A DNA stretch of 64,000 nt from Lineus longissimus (Eukaryota; Nemertea; Pilidiophora; Heteronemertea; Lineidae), in NCBI RefSeq assembly GCF_910592395.1, contig NC_088318.1, forward strand, positions 13,826,349 to 13,890,348, given 5' to 3'. The notes under the pieces are model-generated. The model saw only the letters and a program-made list of their open reading frames with translations. It was not told where the DNA came from and did no database searches. Shown here one piece after another: positions 24,677 to 36,242 of this stretch. Within the stretch, counting starts at the first letter, position 1. The number at the start of each line of letters is the position of its first letter. A program made the position numbers and the translations under genes.

Positions 24677-27600
24677 ATGCCCGTGAAAAAGCGACTGATG
24701 TTGTGTAGGCAAGCAATGGCCAGGGGTCAGTTATCATTACATGTGCTTCACACTCTCTTACTCCTCTTGTTAGGGTTGGTGGTGGTCATCTTGGATGGCT
24801 GGGTACATTCTATGGGTGGACGTTGCTGCCATGGTAACGGAGTATGAGGCCAATAGAAAACCATCGCTGGCCACACCCTGTAGTGTCATGCGGTCAGATG
24901 TTTACAAACATACTGATTTCGGAAGCAAAAACATCAACATTATATAAAATTTCTATACTGTTGCTGTGTTGCATTGTGTTGTTTCTCAGAATCACGTTGA
25001 GTACCAAAATGTTATATGGTCATGTGAATTACTGTTTGCAATAGCGTTTCATTTGAAACTGAGTAAAAAGTAACTGATGACCTTTGCTTCCCAAGCAAGA
25101 GGTTGTAAGCCTCCCTCCATCTGCCAAATCATTTTCAACTTTGGTTGATCAAATGTGTTCAGATATTTTGTCAAAACTGCCCCCTTTTAAAGCCGCGTCA
25201 AGGCTTTGTTAATTTTCTTACCTTGGTCCCTTTTTTTCAAACTTTTATCATCTTGTTCCTCATGAATCTATCTCAGCTTCACCAGATCATGGTGTCATCA
25301 AATATTATTCATTTGTCACCCTTGAGTATTAGCACACGATTTATCCACCTCATTTAATCTCACCTGTAGCGACTCCCATCACCTCCGATAGTTCTCAGGT
25401 GTGCGCCCAACTGTAATATTTTATGACGATGCTTCTTGGTGTCAAATAATACTATGGGGATTTAAGATTTCGGCACATTTTCGAAGTCAGTATGCTCTGA
25501 TCGCCTCAAGTTATTCAGTTCCTCGTTAAAAGGTTACTCTGAGAGGCGCAAATAAAAGGAAGTTGCTCATGGGCAACAGAATAGAGGGTAACTTTTCCAA
25601 GATTCTCAGGTGTGCACCCGATCGCAACACTTTATGATGATTCTTTTTGGTGTCGGATTATAGTCTGGGGATTTGCAGCGACATTTCCATAGTCAGCATG
25701 CTCTGTTTACTTCAAGTTTTCTCATTTCCTTTTGTAAGCATATTATGAAATTGTCCTCCAGGTGTGGCATGTTATGACATTTTTACTTTGCCCCCGAAAT
25801 GGTATCACGAATGACAGCTTTCCTGGATTTAAACCATTGTCTAAAACAACAATAGTAGCATTAATCTTCTTATTTACACCATCATACCTTTCACAATGAG
25901 ATCCGCAGCATTTCATGCTTGTCAGAACTTTCTTACCCAAAGAAAAGTGAAAAACCAGCCATCGAAACACCTCTTTCAATTTAAATAATTAAAAGACCGC
26001 AAGTGTTAAGCGGAGCAGTAATTGCCTGCAAACCCATCAAATGGAACATAAAATAGACACAAATGACCCTTTGGCAAGTCTGATACAACATCTCTGCAAA
26101 GTCTATTCAACCCGTCCTTGCAATTTTTTACTCAATCCAGTCTCACGCCTGACTCAGCCAAGCATCAAATATGTATGATAGGACAACTGCAACTATTGCA
26201 AGAGAAACGAGCCATGAAAACACATCATCAGCAATCTTTGCTGGTTTTATATTCATGGGGGACTCATTGACCCAGGTTCCTTTTCTCGATTGGTTGCCTT
26301 CGGCAGCCTTTCCGGTTTCAATATCTGCCCTGCCCCCATGCCTAAAAGATATATAGGGAAATATTGTCTTCTATTCATTACGAAGAAATATACATCGCAC
26401 ATTCTGATTCGGTGTCAGAAAATGTCTCTACAGTTTCCCTTCAGCAACGCCTTTCTACTTATCATCAAGCTGCCACAATTGCTACCATTTGGGCCAGTCC
26501 ATGAGAGAGTCTGAAAAGGAGAGGCAATGGGCTGCCCCAGGAGTCTCCTAAAGCTCAAACTGGTGCACAAACTAAGTTGCTCACGACTAACAGTCACTGG
26601 AATAAACGGAGAAGCAGAAAGACCCCACTGGATGTACAGCGTTGAAAAATCTGAAACAATCCTCAAACTATGGTGGGAACCAATTTGCTCGAAGCACAAT
26701 GCGAAAGCAACCACCCTAAACCGTCATGGCGATATCTTTCTCGTAACTGGATCAGTCATATCTGGATCGATTGGGAATTGAGCAAGTTACTGATAAGATG
26801 ACGCTTTTTCAATGATTCCACCAGAAAAAGATGACAGCTTGACAGCGAAAGCAATTCATCTGCCCATCATTGCAGAGTGAGGGAGGCTGTTGTTGCTTGT
26901 TATCAGTTAAAGGGGAACTATAGGCAGGAGCTAGCAGGTCAACTAGGTAGTTTCATTTTACCAGTGTTCTTCTCTAACCAGTGTTCCCTCTTCTCTCTTC
27001 AGATTATAAAGTACACAGTTCATGTGGTGCCAACTTCCAGTGCGACAACACCTTATGTATAGATGAGGATTTAAAATGTGACAAAATCGACCATTGTGGC
27101 GATTACTCAGACGAGGCTTCTTTTAGCGGTGCTTCATGTGATATCAAAGGTAAGAATTTGAACCAGCCATGTTCTGTTTAGGAATCCAGGGATTGTCACC
27201 TACTGCAGATTCAAATACAGCCAGCAACCCAACCCTGCCCCTCACACACACGTACGTACATGTGTACATACTTACACCATTCTATTTTGCCAATTACAAT
27301 GTATCATTATCTAATTACCTCATGCAAGGATAAACAAAATGGAAGTGACAACAGCTGTGCATTGACCTTGTAAATTTCATGCAGAATTAATTCGTTTACG
27401 ATAAACCATTTATCAGTCGATAACGATCCAACTCTTTCGGGACATTCTGTACTGTTTAATCCCATTTGTGTAAAACTTTTCTTCCACTGGGAGTCATTAA
27501 TGTATAAGTCCTGTGAACACATTAATTTCACTCTCTACAAGATGAGTGAGTTTGTATATAGGTCACGGTAGGTTGAAGAGGTTACTGTGGCCCGAGTTGA

Positions 27601-28540
27601 TGCTGAACTCAATATCAAATTGAAGAGGGATGGATTTTCCGGCAGTGCCATCTATCCCAAATCTGTTGAACCAACTCCTTCAGTTTTATATATTTCTAAA
27701 TTAATATAAGCTTATTTTCTTTCTTTCTTCCAGAAAATAATATCCTTACAAAATTCTTATCCCTGGGGGTAACAGCTACGATAGCCATTTCAGTGGGGAG
27801 TATAGTCGTCTTTGTGGTATGTGTGGCGTGCGTAGCCTGTTTTTGCATAAAAGGTTGTCGGAAGCCCAATCAGCTCGATCAGACGACTCCTGGTACAACA
27901 TCGACAGCGACGCACGTCGTACAAAATGGGACGTCACATAATTACCAAAATAAACAAGGTAAGAATTAGACTTGTTTAGAAACCAGTGGAACCTCTCTTA
28001 GCGGACACCTCTCTATAAAGGACCTCTCTATTGAAGACACTAGTTTTGGTCCCAAAGAGGAAGTTTCCATTCAATTTGACCTCTCTTATCAGGACACCTC
28101 TCTATTTGTGTATTTCTGTTAAGACAGCACAGCCATGAGTCTCACCAAGATTTGATAAAGACTTTAATAATTCTTGATCTCATCAAACTCTCCTCTCAAA
28201 TGTTCCGCAATTTCTGATGACATTCCAATCTCAGGGTTTTTTTCTTTTCTTCTCTTCAGAAACTGTACAGTATAATCCTGTCTACACCCATCAAGGCTAT
28301 CATCCCATGCAACCAGTCTACCCCAACACGCCGAGCACCACATACTCCCATTCTCCATACGTACCGCAACGCGAAACGTACACGCCACAGTCGAACCCGC
28401 CGCCATCTTACCATCGGTCATACACGCCGACGAGTAGTCGGTCGGCGAAATCAAATCGGTCAAACCCCGGATCAAATCAGAGCAACAGTGTCCAGTTTAA
28501 TTCAAATCACGAAAAAGTGACATTTCCAGTCCACGTATAG
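24677..28540 (+). CDS. Single-LDLa type I membrane protein with PPxY tail
   Basis: My model has four coding exons: 24677-24833, 27003-27149, 27734-27958 and 28260-28540 (stop TAG). They total 810 bases, 269 residues, with matching phase 1 at every junction and GT/AG borders. Exon 1 gives a Leu-rich signal peptide (LHTLLLLLLGLVVVIL); an inner ATG at 24716 could be the true start. Exon 2 is one LDL-receptor class A module with six cysteines and the calcium-binding pattern CDKIDHCGDYSDE. Exon 3 holds a membrane span (TATIAISVGSIVVFVVCVAC) followed by membrane-proximal cysteines that could be palmitoylated. Exon 4 is a disordered Tyr/Pro/Ser tail with NPPPSY, a PPxY site of the kind that binds NEDD4-type ubiquitin ligases. 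The layout resembles LDLRAD-like proteins, but with a single LDLa, so no orthologue is named. Exons 2-4 are solid; exon 1 is inferred from phase and signal peptide. Confidence 0.75.
24834..27002. other. Intron 1 of the LDLa gene (inferred)
   Basis: This interval lies between the proposed donor CATG|GTAACG and the acceptor 'ctctcttcag' at 27002. It contains a diverged tandem duplication (25392-25735). Near its end, at about 26907, a TTAAAGGGGAACTATAGG segment resembles the start of a dispersed element. Open frames at 26171-26781 look fortuitous. Confidence 0.5.
25392..25735. repeat. Diverged ~221-bp tandem duplication in intron 1
   Basis: 'ttctcaggtgtgc-ccc' at 25392 recurs at 25613. The similarity continues through 'tttatga-gat', 'ggtgtc', 'tggggattt' and 'gtcag-atgctctg'. 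The two copies are well diverged, so the duplication is old. Confidence 0.65.
27983..28130 (+). mobile_element. Fragment of a pogo/Tc-like MITE in intron 3
   Basis: It starts CAGTGGAACCTCTCTTAGCG and continues with repeated 'gacacctctcta' phrases plus 'ggtcccaaagagg'. The CAGTGGAACCTC end resembles pogo/Tigger-class terminal repeats. A related stretch in inverted orientation lies in an ABHD4 intron at about 51150-51275. No transposase is visible. Confidence 0.45.
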
Positions 28541-28577
28541 GATCCGAGTTGGAGATAGAGACTCTTTAAGTTTTCTT

Positions 28578-28870
28578 CCGTGAGGGATGTGATTGCCTTC
28601 TTTTGGGCCAATCCATAACCATCTGGGCCAAGATTCGTAACCCAAGTCGTCGTTGTCACCAGGGCTTAAGGTGCCATAGCCGCAATGATTTGTGTGCCAT
28701 AGCATGAGTTTGTGTTGCATCAACCACGCTGAACTGGAGTGTCAGGGTCATTACCACACTGAACAGGAGCATCAGGGTCAACCATACTAACTGAAGTGTC
28801 AGTTTGACTTTAAGGTTAAGGACAGGGTTAAGGATCAGAAGCCTGAAATCAGCAATCACATCCCTCACGG
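28578..28870. mobile_element. Inverted-repeat element just after the LDLa stop codon
   Basis: CCGTGAGGGATGTGATTGC (28578-28596) is matched perfectly and inverted at 28852-28870, spanning 293 bases that begin 38 bases after the TAG at 28540. The interior has short 'ctgaa-tg/cag-agtgtcagggtca' tandem copies. It probably lies in the 3' UTR. A MITE or foldback element is the likely nature. Confidence 0.6.
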
Positions 28871-31773
28871 CAAACGTTTCATAGCTGCCATATGATCATA
28901 TGCACATGACACTGTGTCATAGTGCATCTGCATGAAAAAAATTACATATTTCCTGTGTATTTTGCTGGATGGACTTTTGGAAAGTGCGGGGAAGAATATT
29001 GTATGAGAAGCTCATTTGCACTGGGAGAGTTCTTTTCATATTGGTCGCTTCTCTCCTTTGTCGTGGCATCAAAATTCATTACTTGAATTCACTTTAATTG
29101 GATGATCATATGAAGGACTGTTAGGCAAAATTCCCTAAAAGTCATATGGTTAATGAGGACTTAGGTCATTTTTCTTGCTACAGCCTTCATTTTGTGTAAC
29201 TGATGCAATTCAGGAAAACGTTGCAAGCAATCCACGTTTAAGGGTTTACCAAAGCCATCGCCATTTTGGCCAGAACTTGAAATCCTAAAGCAATTAGAAC
29301 TTCTTCAAAATGAAGTGGATGCACATAAAAACCTGGGAGACTTTCGGGAAAAAAGGAGCAGACTCCCAACCTTGACATTGGCAGATTTCATTTTGAAAGT
29401 TCTAATTGCCTTCGGATTTCAAGTTCTAGCCAAATTTGCAGTGCCTATCAGGTCAACCTTTAAAAACACCATACTATTTTCCAGATTCTCTTGATCTAGA
29501 TAATGGGGATTGCATTGTCAAGACATTATCTCACACCAGTATAGGAAGATTTAGCAGAGTTTGCCAAATGATCTCGCTTTTGGCGAAAACTATAGGATCA
29601 GAGGAAGTGTCTTAATTTACACCTTAGGTCTCTCATAGCTGTCTACAGAAGTCTTATTTGCATTACATGTCTGTACAAGCATGACATTTAGGATTCTCCC
29701 TTTGACATGGCTGTCATTGCCTTGAATGTTGACTAATTCTTTGACTGTTATCATCTTCCATGTGCAGTGGTAGCTAACTTCGCACTCACTGTAAATACAC
29801 GCATTTAATAACACTTTGTATGTGTGGTGAATATTTTAGATGAAACCTTGTCTCTGTAAATTCACATCACTGTTAATGGAGGGCTATAGTTCATATTCTC
29901 GTGCTTTTCATAACGGAGCGAATACTTTTCAGCCCTGCCTTTGCCAAAACAGTCTCTGCTAGGCTGTCCGTCGTAAAACTGGAAGGATGTATTTTGTTCT
30001 TCTTGAAAAATTATTGTTCCCTCTGAAACTGTCCTGAACTGGTTTATCCGAACACTTGCATAATATTGAAACCAGTTCCAAGAACAATATCTTGCAGTCG
30101 GCATTCTTTTGATAGAGGCCATCTCATACCAGTGATCATATTTGGGTGTGGTTAGGTTGGCAAAGTTGAGATAACACTTTAAACAGTGGAAAATGTAGAC
30201 AATCACATCCAGTATGATCGTTATGTGACGTGGCCTTTAGTCGGTTATGTTTTTTTCTCGCATTATGTGCAATTTTTTTGTTCCTGTAGTATAGAATTAT
30301 ATATTGCAGTGTGTTGCTCAAGCGTAAAAAAATCTAATGTTGGACGTCAGGGTATTAGAGCAGGATGGACGAACTGGCTACAAAATGCTTGGCTTGTCTG
30401 TGTAGTTTTTGGACGCTCTGGGCAAATAGTTGCTGATGAAAGTTTTTGGTCATGAAAAAAGTGCATTTTCAAATTTTTTCTTTCCTTTTGATTCAAATTT
30501 AATGCAGAAGGCAACATAATTTGGCATTTTGTATATGATATGATTTTGGAGGTCATTTGATCAATGACAAGAATCCAAACTAGAAATTAAAATCTTAAAA
30601 AGCGTGACATAACCAGGATTGCAACAGACAAAAACATCAACCAAATGTTATTGCTGGGTTACCAGATGTGTATCATGAAAGCATCTGAGCATTGTGCTAG
30701 AAAGATGAGCTTGACCTACTTTCACATTTGACCTTGACCTACTTTTCTTCAGCAACTGCCCTCATAGTCTTCTGGCGACTCCCAAGTCAACGTGGCCGGT
30801 TACCATTTAGTGTTATTATGTAGTTCAAATAGCAGTTGCTTTTCTATCATATATTGTACATAGCAAATGATCTAATTTATACTGTTGAATTGAATTGAAC
30901 TGCTGTAGTTATTTGCCTACAGGGTATTGTAAAATGGCTGTAGATGGTAGCTTTTCGGGATATGACATGGTTGTTTTGGTGGCGATCGACAACTGGAATT
31001 GCAGGGTGTGAGCGTCTTTTTCTACGATTGATCTAGCAGTTGCGCATGATCAGATAGCATGATAGACATACGTTTGTTGATAACAATAAGTCAATTCATG
31101 TCTGATGTCAAGGTAATCTACTGTAAACTATCAAATTTTCACGGGTATTTCGAAAAAAAATTCTAAAAGATCGCAAAAGTTTTAAAGATCTTAAATCAAA
31201 AATATTTTTTCGATGACTTTATTTGTCAAATTGAGGTCATTTGGGAAATCCACTCAAATGGAATGTCACAAAAATTTGGCAGCTTTCAGTATTGATGACA
31301 TGATTTTGGAACCAAGATGCTGGTTCTAAGTGAGGGTCACGGAAGAAACCCAAAAACATGACCATCTGTTGGAAATCTCTCACAGGGCACCAGCATCAGA
31401 AGTGAAGTTACAGTTGTCCCAGTGTAGGGTTATATAATTGGTAGTCCTAGCAAAATCATCATGTCAGTCCCTGCTAATTAAGTGTGCGACTCGTAGACTC
31501 AATCTTGTCACACTGTATGTTGTATGTTCGCTCTGCAATTTCGCATTTAAAAAGATAATGTACATTTTGTTAATTTCATAGAGAAGAATATTGTATATTG
31601 GTTCACTTAAAACAATATTCAAGATAATTGTGTATGTGTGGTTAATGTTACCTCTTTTCAGCCATTTTATGTCTGTCATTTAGAATTTCCTATTGACCTA
31701 TAAATTTCCATACTTTCCATACATACAGACTTTTCGAAAACTGTGCAGAAGAAATCTGAAATAAAGTTGTTGT
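28871..31773. other. 3' flank of the LDLa gene, no further gene seen
   Basis: This probably includes 3' UTR. The TTAA-ended element at 29238-29463 is described separately. An AATAAA lies at 31760-31765, immediately before the 31-bp minisatellite. Whether the LDLa transcript reaches it cannot be told. Confidence 0.4.
29238..29463. mobile_element. TTAA-ended MITE with long inverted repeats (~226 bp)
   Basis: Both ends carry TTAA. Left sequence 'gccagaacttgaaatcc', 'caattagaact' and 'caaaatgaa' (about 29268-29315) is matched in inverted order on the right (about 29388-29432), giving arms of roughly 45 bases with few mismatches. No ORF is present. The symmetry and TTAA termini suggest a piggyBac-type MITE. 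Confidence 0.6.
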
Positions 31774-32105
31774 GTCATGACTTGTATGAGCAATAATCTG
31801 GCGAGTCATGACTTGTATGAACAATAATCTGGCAAGTCATGACTTGTATGAGCAATAATCTGGCAAGTCATGACTTGTATGAGCAACTGTATGGCAACTC
31901 ATGACTTGTATAAGCAATTATCTGGCAAGTCATGACTTGTATGAGCAATAATCTGGCAAGTCATGACTTGTATGAGCAACTGTATGGCAACTCATGACTT
32001 GTATGAGCAATTATCTGGCAAGTCATGACTTGTATGAACAATAATCTGGCAAGTCATGACTTGTATGAGCAACTGTATGGCAACTCATGACTTGTATGAG
32101 CAATT
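31774..32105. repeat. 31-bp minisatellite, ~11 copies
   Basis: 'gtcatgacttgtatgagc' recurs at 31774, 31805, 31836 and onward every 31 bases. Variants 'ataatctggcaag', 'actgtatggcaac' and 'attatctggcaag' alternate so that a three-unit, 93-base pattern repeats. Degenerate copies continue to about 32130. Confidence 0.92.
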
Positions 32106-32130
32106 TTGCAAAAAAACTCTTGACTTTATG

Positions 32131-34740
32131 AAGAAGTCTCTGAAAGTACTGTTCCACTATTTAAGTTATTCAGTGACAGGTTTTTGTTTTAGAATGGCTG
32201 AAAAGAGTTTATAATTGGTTACAGTTAAGCTCTTATGTTGAGTTTTTTCGGATTCCTTGCCAATGGCTTATCCATTTAGTCGATGTACAGATTAGTCGTT
32301 TTCCACTGGCTTTGCTGACCGGGACGCAAAGTTTTTGTCACTTTGTGACTATTTACCAGATGTGGAGTAGAAATTCAATGGCAAAACCTTTGTAGAATTC
32401 CGTCAGCGACCTGGAAATGGTTGTTGCTAAACATAAGTTGGGAGTTTTTCTCATTTTCTCTTGTACTCCGGCACTCTAGGGGGTATACAGGGTGGTATTA
32501 ATCTTTCAAAAATAGTTGAGCAACAGCCACGTCCATTTGTTTTCCTGTTGATGACTGAGGTACCATACCAAATATCCCTCGAATATCAGCATGAGAGACT
32601 CGCAAGTTACTTTATGATGTGCTCTCTGACTATGAGTTTGAAAACAATTTGATTGAGAAATTAAGGCAGATCAAGTATTCTTTCAGAAAGGAAGCTAGGA
32701 TGTGGTCTCTGAGAGAGAAGAATTTATTGGCTTTTAAAGGGGCATTATTGTGATGCCCTTCATCACATCCTTTTAGGGACTAGGCTAACATCTAATTAAG
32801 GAGTGAAGTCTTGTTTTGAAGATAATCTGACGTCAATCGACAGGCAAACTATTGTGTAAATTGTACATTCACTGTGTATTTCAAGACAGAATTTATGGTT
32901 ATTCTGATGTTTCAAAGTTTAAATGTCTGACAATCACAGTCGTATTATTTGCTTTAAGAGAATATGGTGTTCAGTAGTGTTTGTAATGTTAGCAATTAAT
33001 TGCTTTTTGAAAAACCATCAACGGTCTGGACGTTTTTTCATTATTTGGCCTATTGCCTCAATTAAAAACACAATTACTGTAAAGCAGCCACACCTTTCTA
33101 CATCTGAAATGGTATGTTGTTACATAATCCAGACGCTACCACCTCAACGGATCCTGACCGCTTTTACAGTAGTGCTCACAAAGAACTTCCATACTGTACC
33201 TGAAATCAAGCTGCTCTGGATTTCACTCTGGGCATGTGAACTTCTATTCGGATGTTTGTTTGGGTCACTTTGTATTAAACAAGACCTGCTTTGCTTATTT
33301 CCCTTTAACTTTATTGATGATAATCATATTCGATGTTCACCTCATTATGATAGTAAGTGTATTTGACAATCCCTCGTTATTGTTGTATATAATGCTAGCA
33401 GTATATTGGTTTCTTAACCCGCGGACAGACTAGCGCAGAAACTACAAAGTTAGCTTGGCCAAATAGGGAGTTTTCATTTTCACCCTCTCTCTCTGTATGC
33501 CTGCTATGCATTACTATACCTCAGGGCTAGTCTGTCAGTGGCTTTACTTTGCTTTTTATTACGTGTCCCTCCTTGCCAACTTCACATTCGACCACAAAAG
33601 ATATAGAAGATTTTTGCTTTTGAGGTGGATACTTTCGGTGATATAATCTCAGTTTGAGAATTTTTAAGAATTCAAGGCCAAAGACAATTTTTTGTGTGTT
33701 TTTCTGTAGTGTATTTGCAATAATTATCGCGAAAAATAAAACGCCCAGGAAAATTCAGCGTTTTACTGTGTCACTTCATAAGGGACCTTGCACCATGCTA
33801 AGAACCCCATGTTTACTGTCCATGTCATCAAAACATTGTATGCCAAGATGCTTTGCTCTAGCTGGCAGAGAAAGAGACAAAAGGCAGGCTATCCGCATTG
33901 GGAATTTTTGGACTTTTTCTCACAGCCTCGACCTGAAGGGGTTAAACTGCATTTGTGTCTTTTGTTTGGTCGACTATTTCATCCCTCCATTACCACTAAG
34001 ATTACTAAAACTTGTTCTCATTTCGATTGGTGAAAAATTTTAATCATGTTCAAACTACATGAATGTTGTGTCCTAATTTCATCTCGTAATAATCACAGTT
34101 TTATCCTCATGATCATAAAATATTGTGCACACGGGCGACTTGGGTGAAACAGTTGAAGCAACTGAAAATTTACAATCTGAGACAGAAAACTCTTCAGAAG
34201 ACTTATCAGCAATATCAACAAAAGCTATATTTTCTGTGGCTTGGCGACTACTTGTGTCGCCCGTGTGCGCTGTACCTTACTTGTTTCATGGCAGAGTATG
34301 TATCATAATGAATTCGGGTTTTAACATATTTCAATAAAACTTTGTCAAAATAACGTGGTTTGTTTTTGGTTACTTTGTAGCTGAACTGTAATGTTATAAC
34401 ATGATGATTCTAAACCAAGAGACACAGGGGCGTAGCTATCGTTTTGATATCGGGGGTGGCAAAAAGCTTGCAAGGGGGGTTTTACCCCTGCTGCCCCCTT
34501 TCCGCTAGTTACACCCCTGGTGAGACAGCTTTTGATGGACTGGCTGAAGTCCCCCCCCCCCCTAGGTCCCTGATACCAGACTGCCACCAAGGTCCAGTCC
34601 TCAGATCGCAGTAAGTATGTAGCGAGTGAAATGGCCTGATATTGTCAGGATGAGTAGTCTTAGGGGAATTTTAGAGTTGGGTTTTTGGTGGCCAGATTAA
34701 GCCATACTCAGTGATAAAACCATTCAATTGTGAACTCATC
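32131..34740. other. Non-genic stretch
   Basis: Open frames at 32923-33366 (147 codons) and 33654-34043 (129 codons) lack domains, are rich in Phe/Cys/Ile as expected from AT-rich non-coding DNA, and have no convincing exon borders. A C-homopolymer lies at about 34549-34562. Confidence 0.4.
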
Positions 34741-34741
34741 A

Positions 34742-35790
34742 AGTGTGATCATCTAGCTGAGAGATGTGGATTCATACAGGTGATAAACCATCCGATCACT
34801 CCAGTTAATGGGTGATATGAATAAAGACTAGCAAATGCGTTTACTTCAATTTTGTACAGAAAGGCCTAGTGTAAATGTACATGGAGTTTTAGATAAAAGC
34901 ATTTGCCAGTCTTTATTCATTTCACCCAATGTCACCGGTCATCTTAGGGATGGGGATTCATACTGGTGATAAACCATTCAATACTAACTCTAGTGAGTGC
35001 GGTCATCTGAGAGATATGGATTCATACAGGTGATTAACCATCCAATGGGAACTCAAGTTAATGTCGTTATCTGAGGTACATGGAATCCTACAGGTAATAA
35101 ACCATTCAATGTAAACTGAAGTAAATGTGGTCATCGTAGGGATGTGGATTCATACTGATGATAAGCCATTCAATGCTAACTCTAAGTGAGTGCAGTCATC
35201 TGAGAGATAAGGATTCATACTGGTGACAAACCGTTCAATGGGAACTCTAGTGAGTGCAGTCATCTGGGAGATAAGGATTCGTACTGGTGACAAACCATTC
35301 AATGGGAACTCAAGTTAATGTGGTCATCCGAGGGATGTCGATTCATACTGGTGATGAAACATTCAATGGGAACTCAAGTTAATGTGGTCATCTGAGAGAT
35401 GTGGATTCATACTGGTGATAAACCATTCAATGGGAACTCAAGTTAATGTGGTCATCCGAGGGATGTCGATTCATACTGGTGATGAACCATTCAATGGGAA
35501 CTCAAGTCAATGTGATCATCTGAGGGATGTGGATTCATACTGGTGATAAACCAATCATGGGAACTCTAGTTAATGTGATCATCTGAGGGATGTGGATTCA
35601 TACTGGTGATGAACCATTCAATGGGAACTCAAGTTAATGTGGTCATCTGAGGGATGTGGATTCATACTAGTGATGAACCATTCAATGGTAACTCAAGTTA
35701 ATGTGGTCATCTGAGTGATGGATTCAAGCTGGAGATGAACCATTCAATGTGATGGCAAATTATTTCAGTAATCAGAGGAATGATTGATTC
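34742..35790 (+). repeat. 64-bp satellite, ~14 copies
   Basis: 'ggattcatactggtgat' recurs at about 35146, 35211, 35275, 35339, 35403, 35467, 35531, 35594, 35658 and 35720, with more diverged copies to the left. The spacing is 62-65 bases. Each unit runs 'aaccattcaatgggaactc', 'aagttaatgtggtcatctg', 'agggatgt'. The copies grow more alike toward the middle. No function is evident. Confidence 0.92.
34810..34927. mobile_element. 118-bp MITE inserted in the 64-bp satellite
   Basis: The left arm 'gggtgatatgaataaagac' + 'tagcaaatgcgttta' is matched in inverted form by 'taaaagcatttgccag' + 'tctttattcatttcaccc', about 34 bases with four mismatches. It interrupts the satellite between the first copy and the rest. 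A related half (TAAAAGCATTTACTAGTC) lies at 49697-49720 upstream of ABHD4 exon 2. Confidence 0.65.
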
Positions 35791-35839
35791 ATGCTTGAGT
35801 TAAACTATTCAAGTACTCTGGTTTATCTACAACATTAAT

Positions 35840-35925
35840 TCATCCCTGAGATGACCACATTAACTTGAGTTTATCTCCAGTATGAATCCATATCCCTCAG
35901 ATGATCACATTAACATGAGTTGTAC
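35840..35925 (-). repeat. Inverted copies of the 64-bp satellite
   Basis: 'ctgagatgaccacattaact', 'tccagtatgaatccatatcc' and 'ctcagatgatcacattaac' are reverse complements of the 64-bp unit, so the array flips orientation at its right edge. Confidence 0.8.
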
Positions 35926-36242
35926 GACACAGTTTTGGTTTCGCTCAAGTTAAGGTTAATTTCTAATTCTTTCTGTGGCTCTTGATTATATTATTTTGTA
36001 ATTTATCATGTAATTTTTTAATCCAAGATATTAATCCCCAAAAGAATCTTTAATGTATTAACAAAAGCTGTATCTTGTTGAAAACAAACAAATCAAATGA
36101 ACCACATCATGACTTACTACAGGGTGTTAATCGAGTAGTACTGCCAGTTTTAAATTAATCTTTTTTGACTGAATTCTTTCAAAAAGAAGTTTGGCAATGA
36201 AGAGTGTGAATAAATGGCTAGTAAGTACTAGTATCATTGAAG
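35926..36242. other. Non-genic spacer
   Basis: AT-rich sequence with no recognised feature. Confidence 0.4.

Noticed and set aside
24677-28540. Joining the 7920-8048 or 38422-38500 exon candidates to the LDLa gene
   Set aside because: The phases do not match: the first would give a stop shortly after the junction, and the second gives an immediate stop if spliced after exon 3.
31774-32105. Regular short repeats that could suggest a CRISPR array
   Set aside because: Whole 31-bp units are repeated with no unique spacers, and the genome is eukaryotic. It is a minisatellite.
32923-33366. 147-codon open frame
   Set aside because: Phe/Ile/Cys-rich without any recognisable motif or splice border; likely chance.
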